From Pseudoneurospora amorphoporcata (lineage: Eukaryota; Ascomycota; Sordariomycetes; Sordariales; Sordariaceae): a DNA stretch of 64,000 nucleotides. Each line of letters begins with the position of its first letter. The first letter of the stretch is position 1. Below, one piece after another: positions 23,041 to 34,325 of the stretch. The notes under the pieces were generated by a model. That model did not search any database, was not told the DNA's origin, and saw only the letters and a list, made by a program, of their open reading frames with translations. The translations under genes and the position numbers were made by a program. The stretch covers positions 1 to 64,000 of the forward strand of contig MU859125.1 of the NCBI GenBank assembly GCA_033297205.1. The letters run 5' to 3'.

Positions 23041-26000
23041 TTTAATACCTTACTTAGGAGGAAATCCTTTACGAATACAATATACTATAATTAATAGTAG
23101 AATATCTTTATTTACTTCAAATACTTTGATCGATATAGGAGCAAATAAATATTTATTCGTTAGCTGCCACTTTATAGAGATATTGAAAAAACGACTCTCG
23201 ATGGAACCTATTTACGATTTCCCAGCCCAAAGAGTTAGCGACTACTAAGGAAAGATTAGTTAAAAAATTAACAAGGTAATTAAAGCCTGCCTTCGTATTT
23301 CTAGCCGTACTACGGCTCCTGACTTCTTTATTGTTATCAATATGAACTACGACCTTATTATCAGCTAGAAATGGCTCGATCTTTACAACGTCTAGATCGA
23401 TTATTGTCATATAGACATTCGACCTCAACCCCAACCCTACAACGTGAGGCTTGTAGAGCCGCACATCTCCCAACCTCGCGCAGATACTTCAGCGTATTCC
23501 AACCAACGATACTTCTACTGGCTGCACTGCCCCTCACGCTAGAGCAAGCTGGCCAGACCAGGGAGGAGAACTCTATCCTCACAGGACCATCCCCAGCTAA
23601 CCACAACAACAGGGAGGCGTCGACGATATGGCTAGCGCTAAAAGAGGGAAGCGACTAGAGGAAACCACCCATGAAGATCCACCTATAAGCACACGCGTGC
23701 ATACTGCTAGATAGATGCCTTACAGCCTCATGGTTAGAATCAGGCCAACAGACTCTGTACGTACTGATTAGAAGGAAGGAAGGCTTTAGCATAAGAAGGC
23801 TAGAAATCCCAACCTAGTTGGAAAGGCTTGAAAGGATTAACAAGGCCTTTGAGACTAAAGTAGTTTATTAGCTAAATTGAACTACTGTTCCAAGCCCAGA
23901 TTACTACCCTTGTCACAATTATAAAAACTGACGAGTGTTCTTTCTTCTAGAATAGAAACTAGATCCGGACTGGATAAGGAACTCGAACCTTGAAGTTAGT
24001 TACGGCCCTGATCTCCAGAACCCGAAATACTAGCAAGACGCAGAACGCTGCGATTTATTTATAGACTGTGATAAAAAACGGCGTGCCGACAGTAGATAAG
24101 GCGGTCGATCCGTCTTTAAACTTACTAGCGGATGCACCGCTGCCTCCGAGCCTATCCTAGCTAGACAACCTTTTCCTGACTACTGCTAAAAGAATATAGA
24201 AGCTAAAACTAGTACGACTGTAAAACGCGATAATATTAGAAAGAAATTTAGAAGCGGATCCTCGAGCTCCAAGCGGAGATCTTTGAGCTTAAGAAAACGG
24301 TTCTGTTACGAACTTAAGCAATAACGCGGACCAACTAGGTTGTCAGGATATAACAGCCCTGCTTACAATAAAATAGTATAATATAAGACTAGGAATAAGG
24401 ATAAGGAAACGTTCAAAGGGCGCTTACAAAGAGGAAGTGCTCACTATAAGCAGACACTCCAAAACTAAGGCCTCAAGGAAAGGCACGGAGTATAAAGGAA
24501 CGACTAGAGAACTCAAATTATTAGATAGTTCGATTAGTTAATTAATCTTTATTACTGAGACTAGTATAATAATACTATACTTGTTGTGAACCTTTTAGCT
24601 TCACTGAACGACTCTAATAGTTACTACCTTCAACTATCTCACTTAGGTAGATCAAACTGCCGTTCGTCACAGGTTCCTATTACGCTAGCGGATCTCAAGT
24701 ACACTTATAACGAATATGGAGAGTTGGGCTACGCTCGACTCTGCTATCTTCTCTAAAACCCAACTACGATCCTTAAGCGTTCTGGCCTGTTAGGCAAAAT
24801 GGAAAAAAATCTAGCTAATCTTACCTATCTAATAGCGATATCTCCAAATCTCCGCCCGAAATACCGATTAACCGAGCCCGCCAACGGTAAATGGAGTTTA
24901 GATGCCTATAGTACGTATAAGCTAAAGAGAGACGGAGTTGGTTAGTATAAAGAGCGCCCTGTATAGATATACGTGCTCGACAGCGACTTGTTTATACGAT
25001 TTTCAAAGAAGGACAACTGGATGATACACTCAACTAACATCTTCGAAATTAACTGATTTATTTAATAAAAACGTATAATTGAGGACCCCGCGTGGGAACT
25101 TCTTCCTTACGACGAATAAGAGTTCTGTAACGCTGCGATTAAGATAGTACCTCGCGAGTACTACGATTACTTTGACGTTTTTAACAAGTACGATTCCGAT
25201 ACTTTACCAGAGTACCAGCTGTGCGATTATAAAATAAATTTCGAAGATAGCTACTGTCTAGAGGAGTTTGGGTATAGCCTACTCTATAAGATGTCCCTTA
25301 ATGAGTTAGAAGCGGTAAGGAAATACATTCTAGAGAATTTATCTAAAGGATTTATTGAAGCAAGCTCGTCTCTATGGGCCGCGCTCGTATTATTTATAAA
25401 GAAAACAGACGGCAGCCTCCGCTTTTGTATAAAGTACTGAAAGCTTAATGCGATTACGAGAAAAGACTGTTACCTCCTATTATTAATCGAGGAAACTCTA
25501 GCTAAAGTCGCGAAGGCTCAGTAGTTTACCAAGATCGATATACGGCAAGTCTTTAACCGCATCCGCATAAGGCCGGAAGATAAGGAGCTTACTACCTTTT
25601 ATATTAGTATAGGAGCCTTCAAGTACAAAGTATTACCGTTCAGCCTTACTAACGGCCCCGCTACCTTCCAAAACTTTATTAACTCCGTCTTAAGCGAATA
25701 CTTAAGAGACTTCTATACTGCCTACATTAACGATATCCTAATCTACTCAAATACTCTCGAAGAATACCGAGAATATATTGAGAAGGTCTTGGGCAAGCTA
25801 AAAGACGCCAGTCTACAAGCGGACTTTAAAAAGTACGAGTTCTATGTTATTAAGATAAAGTTCTTAGGTTTCATTATGGGATGAAATAGTGTTGCCGTCG
25901 ATTTAGAGAAGGTAGAGGTTATTAGAGAATGGGCTGTGCCTTCCAACCTTTGAAGAGTGCAATCTTTCTTAGGTTTTTACAACTTCTACCAAAAGTTTAT

Positions 26001-26940
26001 TAAGGATTATAGTCGGATCGCCCGCCCGCTTACTAACCTCATAAGGAAAGACGAGGCTTTTACTTGGATTGATAAGTGTCAGGCCGCGTTCGAGGAGTTG
26101 AAATAATAGTTAATTAATGCTTCGCTATTAAGGCACTTCCGTTACGACGCCGAGATGCGGGTTAAGACTATTGCTAGCGATAAAGTACTTATAGAAGTGC
26201 TAACTTAATATTAGGAGGATACGAAGGGATGATACCCTATCGTTTACTATTCGGAGACTATGCAACAAGTAGAATACAATTACTCAATTTATAATAAAAA
26301 CTTACTTGCGATCGTTAGAGCCCTGTAAATTTAGAGACCCGAATTAGTCAGCTTGAGATAATCTAAACCTTTTACCGTCATTACAGATTATTAAGCCTTT
26401 GAATACTTTAGTACGAAGCGCCTGCTCAACTTTCATTAAGCCGGATGAGCCAAGTTCTTGTCCTAATACTACTTCGAGATTACCTATTGGCCCAGTACTA
26501 AGAGCGCGGCGGTAAATACTGTCATAACATGGCTGGACTGGTTACCAGAGGACTGGCTGTAGGGTCAATTGCACGACCGTGACATATCAGATGAAAGGTC
26601 TACGGCCTTATCTTATCTAGAGCTCCCAGAAAGGAAAGACGGCGACGAGTGGCAGATCTAACTTATATGTCTAGACCTGTGATGCTTTCGTTATTTACTT
26701 TCCCTTTCCTCTTTACACTTAATATTACTTTGAATTGTGCCTACTAATCTTGCAGTCGTATCTCTTGTAGGATTACGCTTTCACAGTATATATATTAATT
26801 AAGGAGTAGATTGTTAACGGACTTATAAAGAACTTCCCTCCTATAGCTTATATAATATTGTTAAATTAGTTAACGCTCGTCTAATTATAGCGGCTACTGA
26901 TTTAATTATAGGAGTTTAATAATAGATATATTATTATAAG
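23041..26940 (+). pseudogene. decayed gypsy-type pol: protease, reverse transcriptase, RNase H, start of integrase
   Basis: Around 23127-23180 a LIDIGANKYLF-like stretch resembles a retroviral-type aspartic protease site. After the LTR-like insertion at 24304-24671 the reverse transcriptase appears: LTNGPATFQNFIN at about 25650 and YINDILIYS at about 25720, the Y.DD box with the second position changed. FLGFYNFYQKFIKDYSRIA follows at about 25970-26030, and then an RNase H region with FTVITDY and FEITYWP near 26370-26490. Many stops and AT bias show RIP. Beyond 26700 only weak integrase-like sequence remains, ending at the LTR at 26944. Confidence 0.75.
24304..24671. repeat. LTR-like unit, copy 2, inverted relative to copy 1 (368 bp)
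   Basis: It begins TGTTACGAAC and ends GTTCGTCACA. A perfect 5-bp duplication, GGTTC, lies at 24299-24303 and 24672-24676. The sequence is the inverse of 21971-22357 with many transition differences. Terminal TG..CA, size and the 5-bp duplication fit a solo LTR inserted in the pol remnant. Confidence 0.8.
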
Positions 26941-26943
26941 GCG

Positions 26944-27124
26944 TGTCACGGCTTAGCTAGACATGTGCTAGATTATATAGTTACCTCTAGTCTTTCTCTC
27001 ATGTTATATAAGACTATCGCCTTCATCTTATGTAACTAGCTTTCTCTTCCTTCTTCATCTTTACTTATTTATCAATTACGTCAGATTATTCGTGACCACC
27101 ACTCGAGATCTACGTGCTGTGACA
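26944..27124. repeat. 181-bp solo LTR of a third kind
   Basis: It starts TGTCACGG, ends CTGTGACA, and is flanked by a perfect AGGCG duplication at 26939-26943 and 27125-27129. A TATATAAG-like stretch near 27005 could be its promoter. It is not alignable with the other LTRs here. Confidence 0.75.
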
Positions 27125-27349
27125 AGGCGCCTTAAGGGTATAAAAAATTCTAGTAGGGAGGATTTGGGCAACGAAACGGCGAGTATATCTACTATAGGCT
27201 CTTACAAGCGACTGCTTCAAAACTACTATAATAAGGGATTTTGGGAAATACATTTAGGAATAACATTGTTTTTTGGCCAGTTTTTGGAAGATTTTTAAGG
27301 CATTTTAGAGTAGATCTAGCGTGGTTTGTACGCTAGATCTAAGGGGGTG

Positions 27350-27516
27350 TGTCAGACGGCCAGGGATATGCACGTGCACGGTCATGAGATTGGGAGCAGA
27401 TTAGCTGCGGGATTTATACCAGATGCTAGATATCGAGCCGGGTGCGGATCAGGACCAGAACACAACACTCAATACAGCCACGTTGAACCCCCTACATTCA
27501 GATCCATAATTTCACA
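27350..27516 (+). repeat. 3' LTR of the 9.27-kb retrotransposon
   Basis: This is the partner of 18247-18413, starting TGTCAGACGG and ending CACA. It is followed by the TTGAC target duplication at 27517-27521 and preceded by the purine-rich AAGGGGGTG. Confidence 0.9.
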
Positions 27517-27521
27517 TTGAC

Positions 27522-30500
27522 CGTCGGGCATGCTGGCAGGCAAGGGATCTCCGGCCCAGGGTACTCAAAATGGAACAAGCAAAGGTGCTTGGCAAGGGGA
27601 CAAGGCCAAAATAGGTGGGGGGTTGATGACGCTGGAGGCTGGGCCGCGAGCGGTCATTGGGGTTCGGACGCAAGGTGGACTGACACTTGGACCCGACCGT
27701 CCGCCCCTTTGCTTACAGAGATAAGATAAGAAAATTGGGCCAATGACCGAATAGGGGTCCGCCTTGTTAGTGAGGGGACCTGAATGGGCAGCCAAGGCTC
27801 GGCAGGCTAGCAAGGGCATCAACATTCAACGGACGGCACCCGCACGTTCGTCGTGACTCGTGAGGAAAGGGGATGTGGCCGGTCGGCGTCGCTCGCATTT
27901 GCAGGTTTGTGCTGAATTCGTACTGGGCTGGCTGTAATTGTTGACTATTAAATAGATTTTTAGATTCATAGGAAAAGAATCTTACTTGAGAAAATCATGT
28001 GAGGAGTCGTAGACGGTGATGTAGGCGGCGTACAAGTCAGACTGATGTTACGTGGTGCGTGGACTCAAGTCCGCCTGGAAAGATGACGCGACGACGGTAA
28101 AATATTCAGCTCGCAACACTCGCAATACAGAACTGATAGCCAAAAAAAAGATTACACCGATACAAAGAGGCCATTGAGGCCAAGTATATGTATTAATTGT
28201 GACATTTGGAATTGTGTTGGGAAGTGTGCAGTGCATCTCATATCGGTGAATGTGCAGTTGCGTGATCGCACGACCTCGACGCATCGCGAGTCTTCTTGCC
28301 TTTGGACCAATTTTGTGCACTTTCAAGTAAAGATAACAAGGCAAAAAGGTAACAGGCATAAAGATGAGACTCATAGCAATGACCAAGAATAATTTGAAGA
28401 GGTTGAAATGACAGTTTGTGGTGTGGTGTGTCGAAATGCTTGCCACTGGTTATTTCGTGGATAGCTTCACGATTGCGCGACGAACCATCACGGGTGACTT
28501 CTGCCACGATCGCAGATAACGCACTCCTCACAGCTTCATTTGTAAAAAGAAACATGCAAGGCGAAGCCAAATGGCATTCTTCAAATCATGATAGCAGTTT
28601 GATTTACCCAAACAGGGGTTGGTGTCGTGTTGTTACGATTTCGCTGCAAAGTACCGGTTGCGACGAAGGGCATGACGAGATGCAAAAATGCAATTCCAAA
28701 AGCGACGGCCGCGAGGATGGAGCTCTTCCGACGTCGTGACGTGGAGTGGCATTTTGCAGTCGTTTTTTGCGCTAAAAAGTATATCAAAATCGAATGAAAC
28801 AAAGGGCGAATCTCTCGCTCTTTGATTTCGGCCAGGCGGCAGAGCGAAGAAGCGAGAGAAGTCGAGGAAAGCGGTTTTCAAGTCGAGAAGGGGGATCGGG
28901 GAGCTCTCGAAATCAGAGGTCAGAGTCGACGGCCGGCGATGGTGGGGTGCGCATGATTGACAACCAGAGGTACAAAGTGGATGACTTGTGGTTGAGCTGG
29001 CCAATCAGAAATCCGCACACCCTGCGAGTTTTTTGCTGCATCTGATTTAATTCGTCGCTCGAAGCAGGAAAGCGTCAAAACGGTGTGGCGGCCAGCAAGG
29101 GCAGCTCTGGGTCTCAAACTGGCCTCGCAACTGGCCGACAATGGCACCTCAATGGCCTCCTAGAAAGCGCCAGCGTCGCAGTCATCGAGAATTGGCATGC
29201 CGTTTGAAGAAATGTGCCACGCCAGCTTCTGTTCCAAACTTCGTCATGGGCCCCCCCTACCCTCTGGCATCTGCTTCAGTCCCTTTTTTTCGTCGAGTGT
29301 GGTGCCGGCCATGTGGTGTCTGGTGAAATGAGGAGAAAGAATGCGCCAGTGCCAAGCTGTGAGGTGTCGCAGGCTGAGCGTGAATTCGTCCTGGTTGTGT
29401 CATAGGTAGTGCTGCGGCGGCAACGGTTCGGCATGAAACTGTTCTCTGTTTCTACCCATCTGCAATGTTGTGTGAGTGTGGATTCCTGTCAGGTCAGCAG
29501 CAACTTCAGCGACTCGGAGTCAACTACTTTGAAGCAGGTCCAGATCTGGTATGTGTCCATTGGGATCTACTGTATAAGTAATCGGTCAGCTATCCGGAGA
29601 TTTGGTTGAAACAATGCAGGGTGGTGTGCCGTCGAGTCGGAAACGTAGCCATGCAATGGTCCTGTTGGTCGACGCTGCTTTCTTGTTGAAGAAGAGAGAT
29701 GATGGGATGGACGAGAAACTGAAGAGAGGTGGGAGGGGGGGAGTGATGGATGGATTGATGCCCTGCGGCTTCGGGTTTGCTAGCTTAGGTCTAGTTAGCT
29801 AGCTAGCCATGCCGACCGATATGCGACATGCCATGCCACCTCACACACAGGCACACTGATAACCTGCAAGTTGACGAGGAAAGGTGATGGGCGGCAGGAG
29901 AAGAAACATTTTTCTTTTCAGGCCAGTAAAATGATGCCGTGTCCCACCTCAGACCATCCATTCCGTCCGGACCAAGCTCCATCTGGAATGGACATCCATC
30001 GACATGCGCACCCAGCTGGACCCTCGGTTTCGAAAGAGGAGAGATGGAAGGGGAAAGGGAAAGAAAACAAGTGGGATCGATGGGACATTGGGACAGCATC
30101 ATCTCCAACCGGGCCCATGGAAACGGGAAGACAAGGGCATGGGAGGGGAAGGGGAAGGGGAAGGGGGAACCGAGAACGGAGGGAAAGCTCATCGCAACTA
30201 CAAGGCCCAGCTCCTGGGCACTCAGTCCCGGATCGTCAAGTGACTGGACGGAACCTGGAAACTCCTCTTTCTTCTTCACCCCTAGGTACGAGACAACTAA
30301 AGCGAAAAGGTCCGGAGCCCCAGCTTCCACATTTTCCTGAACGACGAGGGAACGAAATCGGGGCCACTGCCGGTTCTTTGGCTCTTTCAGCGTGTGTTTG
30401 TAGTGGGGTGCACGGGCCACATCTCACCGGGAAATGGGCTGCGGCGGCGCCCACACGAGCCAGGGTAGTGGCTTCCAGGAGGTGGTTGCAGGAGAGGTCA

Positions 30501-30549
30501 GAGAAGAATCAGCGAAATCACTCGGTCGCGCCAGGAGACCCCGCCTCCG
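27522..30549. other. intergenic region upstream of histone H1
   Basis: There is no confident gene in these 3 kb. A minus-strand stretch around 28238-28802 contains a hydrophobic segment (see findings) but no certain gene model. GGGGAA-rich repeats lie near 30140-30170. The last few hundred bases are probably H1 promoter. Confidence 0.4.
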
Positions 30550-30557
30550 TATATAAA
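30550..30557 (+). promoter_or_regulatory. TATA box of the histone H1 gene
   Basis: TATATAAA lies 200 bp upstream of the H1 start codon, followed by a C/T-rich leader. This is a plausible core promoter for a highly expressed gene. Confidence 0.6.
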
Positions 30558-30749
30558 CACCCAATCTTCCCCTCGAGCGCGACAGCCCGCCCCCCCTCTC
30601 GTCTTTTGTTTCTCTGTCCTCGATCCAACTTCAACTTGCCTCACACCAAATCCAGCGTTTTTACATCGCTCAATCGTCGCCCTTTCATCCAGTCGCATTT
30701 TCAGCAAAACATCTTCAGCCTTTAGCCCTAAACAAACCCATCCATCACC

Positions 30750-31920
30750 ATGCCTCCCAAGAAGACTTCCGAGACCAAGGCCGCCGATGCCTCTGCCGCC
30801 GCTCCTGCTGCTCCCGCCGCTGCTCCCATCTCTGCTCCCAAGACCAAGAGCCCCAGCACCCATGGTTCTTACCAGGTAAGCTCCATTTGATGAGAAGAGG
30901 AATGCATCTTTGCTAACATGATACTAGGATATGATCACCGACGCCATTGTTGCGGTATTTAACCCCATTCATTTTTGTTGTGTCGTGTCGGCTGTGGGCG
31001 CTTCTGGTCGGTGAGCAAAATGAGACAACTGCTCTCATGATGCACCCAACCAAGAGTCACCCACACCACTTACTGCCCTTTTACTATGCCTCAGGGATGC
31101 TGATTCCTTCTTTTGCCATGCTGCAGCTCAAGGACCGCACTGGATCTAGGTATGTGGGAATCTTCTCCTCACTCTTCTTTTTTCACCAGGGCTGTGCCAA
31201 CCCACACCGCAAACTTTGCGGGCCCTTCCCACGGTCGCACCGATCGTCACGTTCTGTCTTCATGACGCGATGAAGAACCATGGCATGTTGCTAACACACT
31301 TCACAGCCGTCAAGCTCTCAAAAAGTTTGTCCGTGCCAACAACACCCTCGGCAACGTCAGCGATAAGATGTTCGACTCTCTCTTCAACAAGGCCTTGAAG
31401 AACGGTGTCGACAAGGGTATCTTCGAGCAACCCAAGGGTATGTGACCCTCGCCACATGAAGCATCTCTTATATTACTCTCGCATGCTAACACACAAGATA
31501 GGTCCTTCCGGTGGCACCAAGCTCGCCAAGAAGGTCGCCAAGCCTGCTCCAAAGAAGGCTGAGGCTAAGAAGGACAGTGCTAAGAAGGAGACCAAGGAGA
31601 AGAAGCCCGCTGCTAAGAAGGAGGGCGCCGCCAAGAAGGAGACCAAGGAGAAGAAGGCTCCTGCTGCCAAGAAGGCCGCTGCCCCCAAGAAGGCTGCTGC
31701 TCCCAAGAAGGAGACCAAGGAGAAAAAGGCCGCCGCCCCCAAGAAGAAGGCTGCTGTCCCCGCCGTTGCTGACAAGGAGACCGTCCTCACCAAGACCAAG
31801 TCCGGCCGTGTCGCCAAGAGCACCGCTAAGCCTGCCGCCGCCAAGAAGGCTGCTGCTCCCAAGAAGGCTGCCGCCACCAAGAAGGCCGAGAAGGCTGAGC
31901 CTGCTGCTGAGAAGGCATAA
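30750..31920 (+). CDS. hH1: linker histone H1
   Basis: Five exons are inferred from splice sites and frame: 30750-30875, 30928-30954, 31127-31149, 31307-31437 and 31502-31920, giving 241 residues. The N-terminal tail is Ala/Pro/Lys-rich. The globular winged-helix domain spans about residues 35-105 (HGSYQDMITDAIVALKDRTG, SSRQALKKFVRANN, DKMFDSLFNKALKNGV, FEQPKGPSGG). The C-terminal tail is an almost pure Lys/Ala/Pro repeat with PKKAAAPKK units. It binds linker DNA at the nucleosome dyad in the nucleus. The sequence and length are very close to what I recall for Neurospora crassa hH1. The second and third exons are only 27 and 23 nt. A TATA box lies 200 bp upstream. Confidence 0.95.
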
Positions 31921-34325
31921 ACTCGTCCTCTTGAGGATGAAGTTTCTGTCTCTTTTGCGCCTTGCTATCTTCTCATGATGTCTTTGATCATTTCTTCACC
32001 ACCACTTGCGACGTGACGGGTTTACTCGAAAGGCGTTTGGGGAATCATATTGCTTGGGAACACTATCAACATAAGGAGGGGGGTGGGGGTTCATTGGTCT
32101 ATTACTAAACGCGTTTTGCTCTTTTTCACAACATCGCCACAGCGCGCCGGGGGTAGCTTCTTGTTTCTGGCTTTCATGTATCTTGGATTCACACATGACT
32201 CATCGGGATTTGAGGAGGTTGGATCGTTTGTGCTGAAACACAACGGAGGGTAGAGAGAGGCCGGCTGGTTTGGACTACACACCTATTGGATGATTGGGAA
32301 ATGGGAAACGGGCGACCGGCGGCTTCGAGTGTGTCAAAGAAGCGAAGGACATACACACCAAAAGCCTTTTTTGGATACTGCATTGCATATATAATCCGCC
32401 TTGGAACGATACCACTTTTTCATTTTTTCAAATATCTTGAGCAAGTGCTTTGCCCTTCTGATCTTGACATGGTTACCTGGGCGGCTTTTGCAGTACAGTG
32501 CTGAAAAGTGCGAGGATTTGGTTCGCGATAAATACGAAATTTAGAGCGAAGGACGTTGAAGCAGTAATCTAGCGGTCTAGTAGGAGTCCAGACCGATAGC
32601 TTCCATTGTATCTACTATAACACCAAGGGGAGTATGGATACCCTTTTGCTACAGCCGAGTTTTCGAAACCCTTTTTGATGTCATTGCACCAATTTTGGCA
32701 ACTTTTGTGGGGTGCGGTGAAACGATTGCAACAATGAAGAGTTGGCTGGAACGGGCACAATGGGGTCAGGCTGGCGCCGCGCTTCGTTGTGGGCTCGCTC
32801 TTCGCTCCCCTGTTCAAGGTTTGTTTTGTTTACAAATTTGATGCCCCGATTTTTGTGCCGGCAAATGACAACGAAACACAGCCACCAAATAAAACATTCA
32901 AGATGGGATGATTGACGGAATTGTAACACAAGGAAGTTGAGCATTGTGTTAAACAAAGAGTATTCCCATCCCATGTCATAGGCTTCTCCTATCAAAGGGA
33001 GCATGATAAGACAACCGAGGACAGTCTCTTTACCCTCATCCTAAGACACAAGAAAGAAGGAATGTCCGGTAGGCTTCATTGGTGACTAGAGGTACGAATA
33101 GAAAAGTCTATAAGATAAGCGTTATCGAAACTGCGCCTCCCGCATGCGGCGAAAAGAATCCGCTCGCCTCCGTCGGATGAACAATGGCAAACTAACTGTC
33201 GGGGTTCGAGGCAAAGAGAAGGTGAAGAAAGGTTCACCGTTAGTCCGTTACACCTTGACCGTTAGCCCGTGTGCATGAAGCTTTTATCGTAGCTTACAGG
33301 TATGTACAGGGCTACAGAGCAGAGACGGAGCTTACCTACGTAACTACCTAGGTGATAAGAGCCGTGATCTGAGTGGCTGATTGTAAGAGTTTGAAACAAT
33401 AATCATCACTGTAGACGGGAACCAACCATTTTGATTGGGAGCTTCAAGTTTGGAACCAATCGTTAGCTTTGCCCTGAACTGTGAGGGAAGCTAAGGTACC
33501 GTGGCTACCTAGCTAAATACTGTAAGGCCAGTCGGAAGGCGGGGCGTCTTGGAGGGAAATGGTGAGACAGAGACATAATTTGCAAACTGATGGGAACTGG
33601 ATGACCAAGAGAGATTCGGGGAGAATATGACGAATTGTTACCTAGTTCCACGCATTGTTGTTGTTGTCATTCTGCCGGACCCCACCGGTTACCTTCCTCG
33701 GCTTTGCGTGCAGGGCAAGCAACATCCGCCTACCTTAGGTAAAGGTATCCAAGCCGCAGTGTGCAGTGCTGGTGATTGACAGTTGACTTCTGACTGATCG
33801 CCCAACCGCCCGCATTCCTCAATCGATTCCACTTTCACGGCATCCCGCACGACGCATCACCCACTCCCGTCACAACACCCAGACCACGCCGCGCAATCAT
33901 TACGTTGACGGCACTGCGAAAGACACCGACGACAACCAACAACGATGACAATGGCCAGGCAGCCAGCCCGATGAATATTTCGCTTAATCGCAGCGCCCCG
34001 ACCCCAACAAAGTTCCAATCTAGAGCTGGCTGTGCCTCGTCCCCGCAACCGCCCTGCCGAGCTTACCGGTTGGTTTTCTGATTACCTCGACCTCCAGGTA
34101 GCAGCCTCAAATCATCACGGTCATCATCTGAAGACGAAACATTTCTGCTCCGGTGCCAACACAGAGCCGCTTCCGTTGGAAAACTGGAATGCAAAAGATA
34201 GTCGCCATATGACCATGGGTTGCTAGCACCCTGCCCACTCAAGCAAGCAAGCATACCTAGCTTACCGTATCAGCTCATACCAATCGTCCACGCGGACCAA
34301 CCACGGACACCAAAAGAGAGTCAAA
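31921..34325. other. intergenic region between H1 and the proline-rich gene
   Basis: I recognise no gene. It contains the H1 3' untranslated region, ACCTAGGT at 33346-33353 and TACCTTAGGTA at 33731-33741. The last 500 bp, C/A-rich, probably hold the promoter and leader of the gene at 34326. Confidence 0.45.

Larger units (their letters stand above)
18247..27516 (+). mobile_element. complete but RIP-inactivated LTR retrotransposon (9270 bp), with nested insertions
   Basis: Two 167-bp LTRs in direct orientation (18247-18413 and 27350-27516) start TGTCAGACGG, and the right one ends CACA. They are flanked by a perfect 5-bp duplication, TTGAC. A purine-rich AAGGGGGTG directly precedes the right LTR as a polypurine tract. 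The interior carries decayed Ty3/gypsy-type gag, protease, reverse transcriptase and RNase H. Nested within it are a TIR element (18599-19705), a smaller TIR element (20173-20638), a broken TIR end (21868) and three LTR-like units. The gag-pol may belong to this element or to a second gypsy element nested in it; no second flanking LTR pair is evident. Confidence 0.85.

Noticed and set aside
18247..27516. The AT-rich island as a centromere or origin
   Set aside because: LTRs, target duplications and pol fragments explain the sequence as RIP-mutated transposons; nothing in it specifically indicates a centromere.
29871..30725. A 284-codon open frame directly upstream of histone H1
   Set aside because: It has no recognisable motif, overlaps the H1 TATA box and leader, and is matched by a similarly long open frame on the opposite strand, so it reflects composition only.
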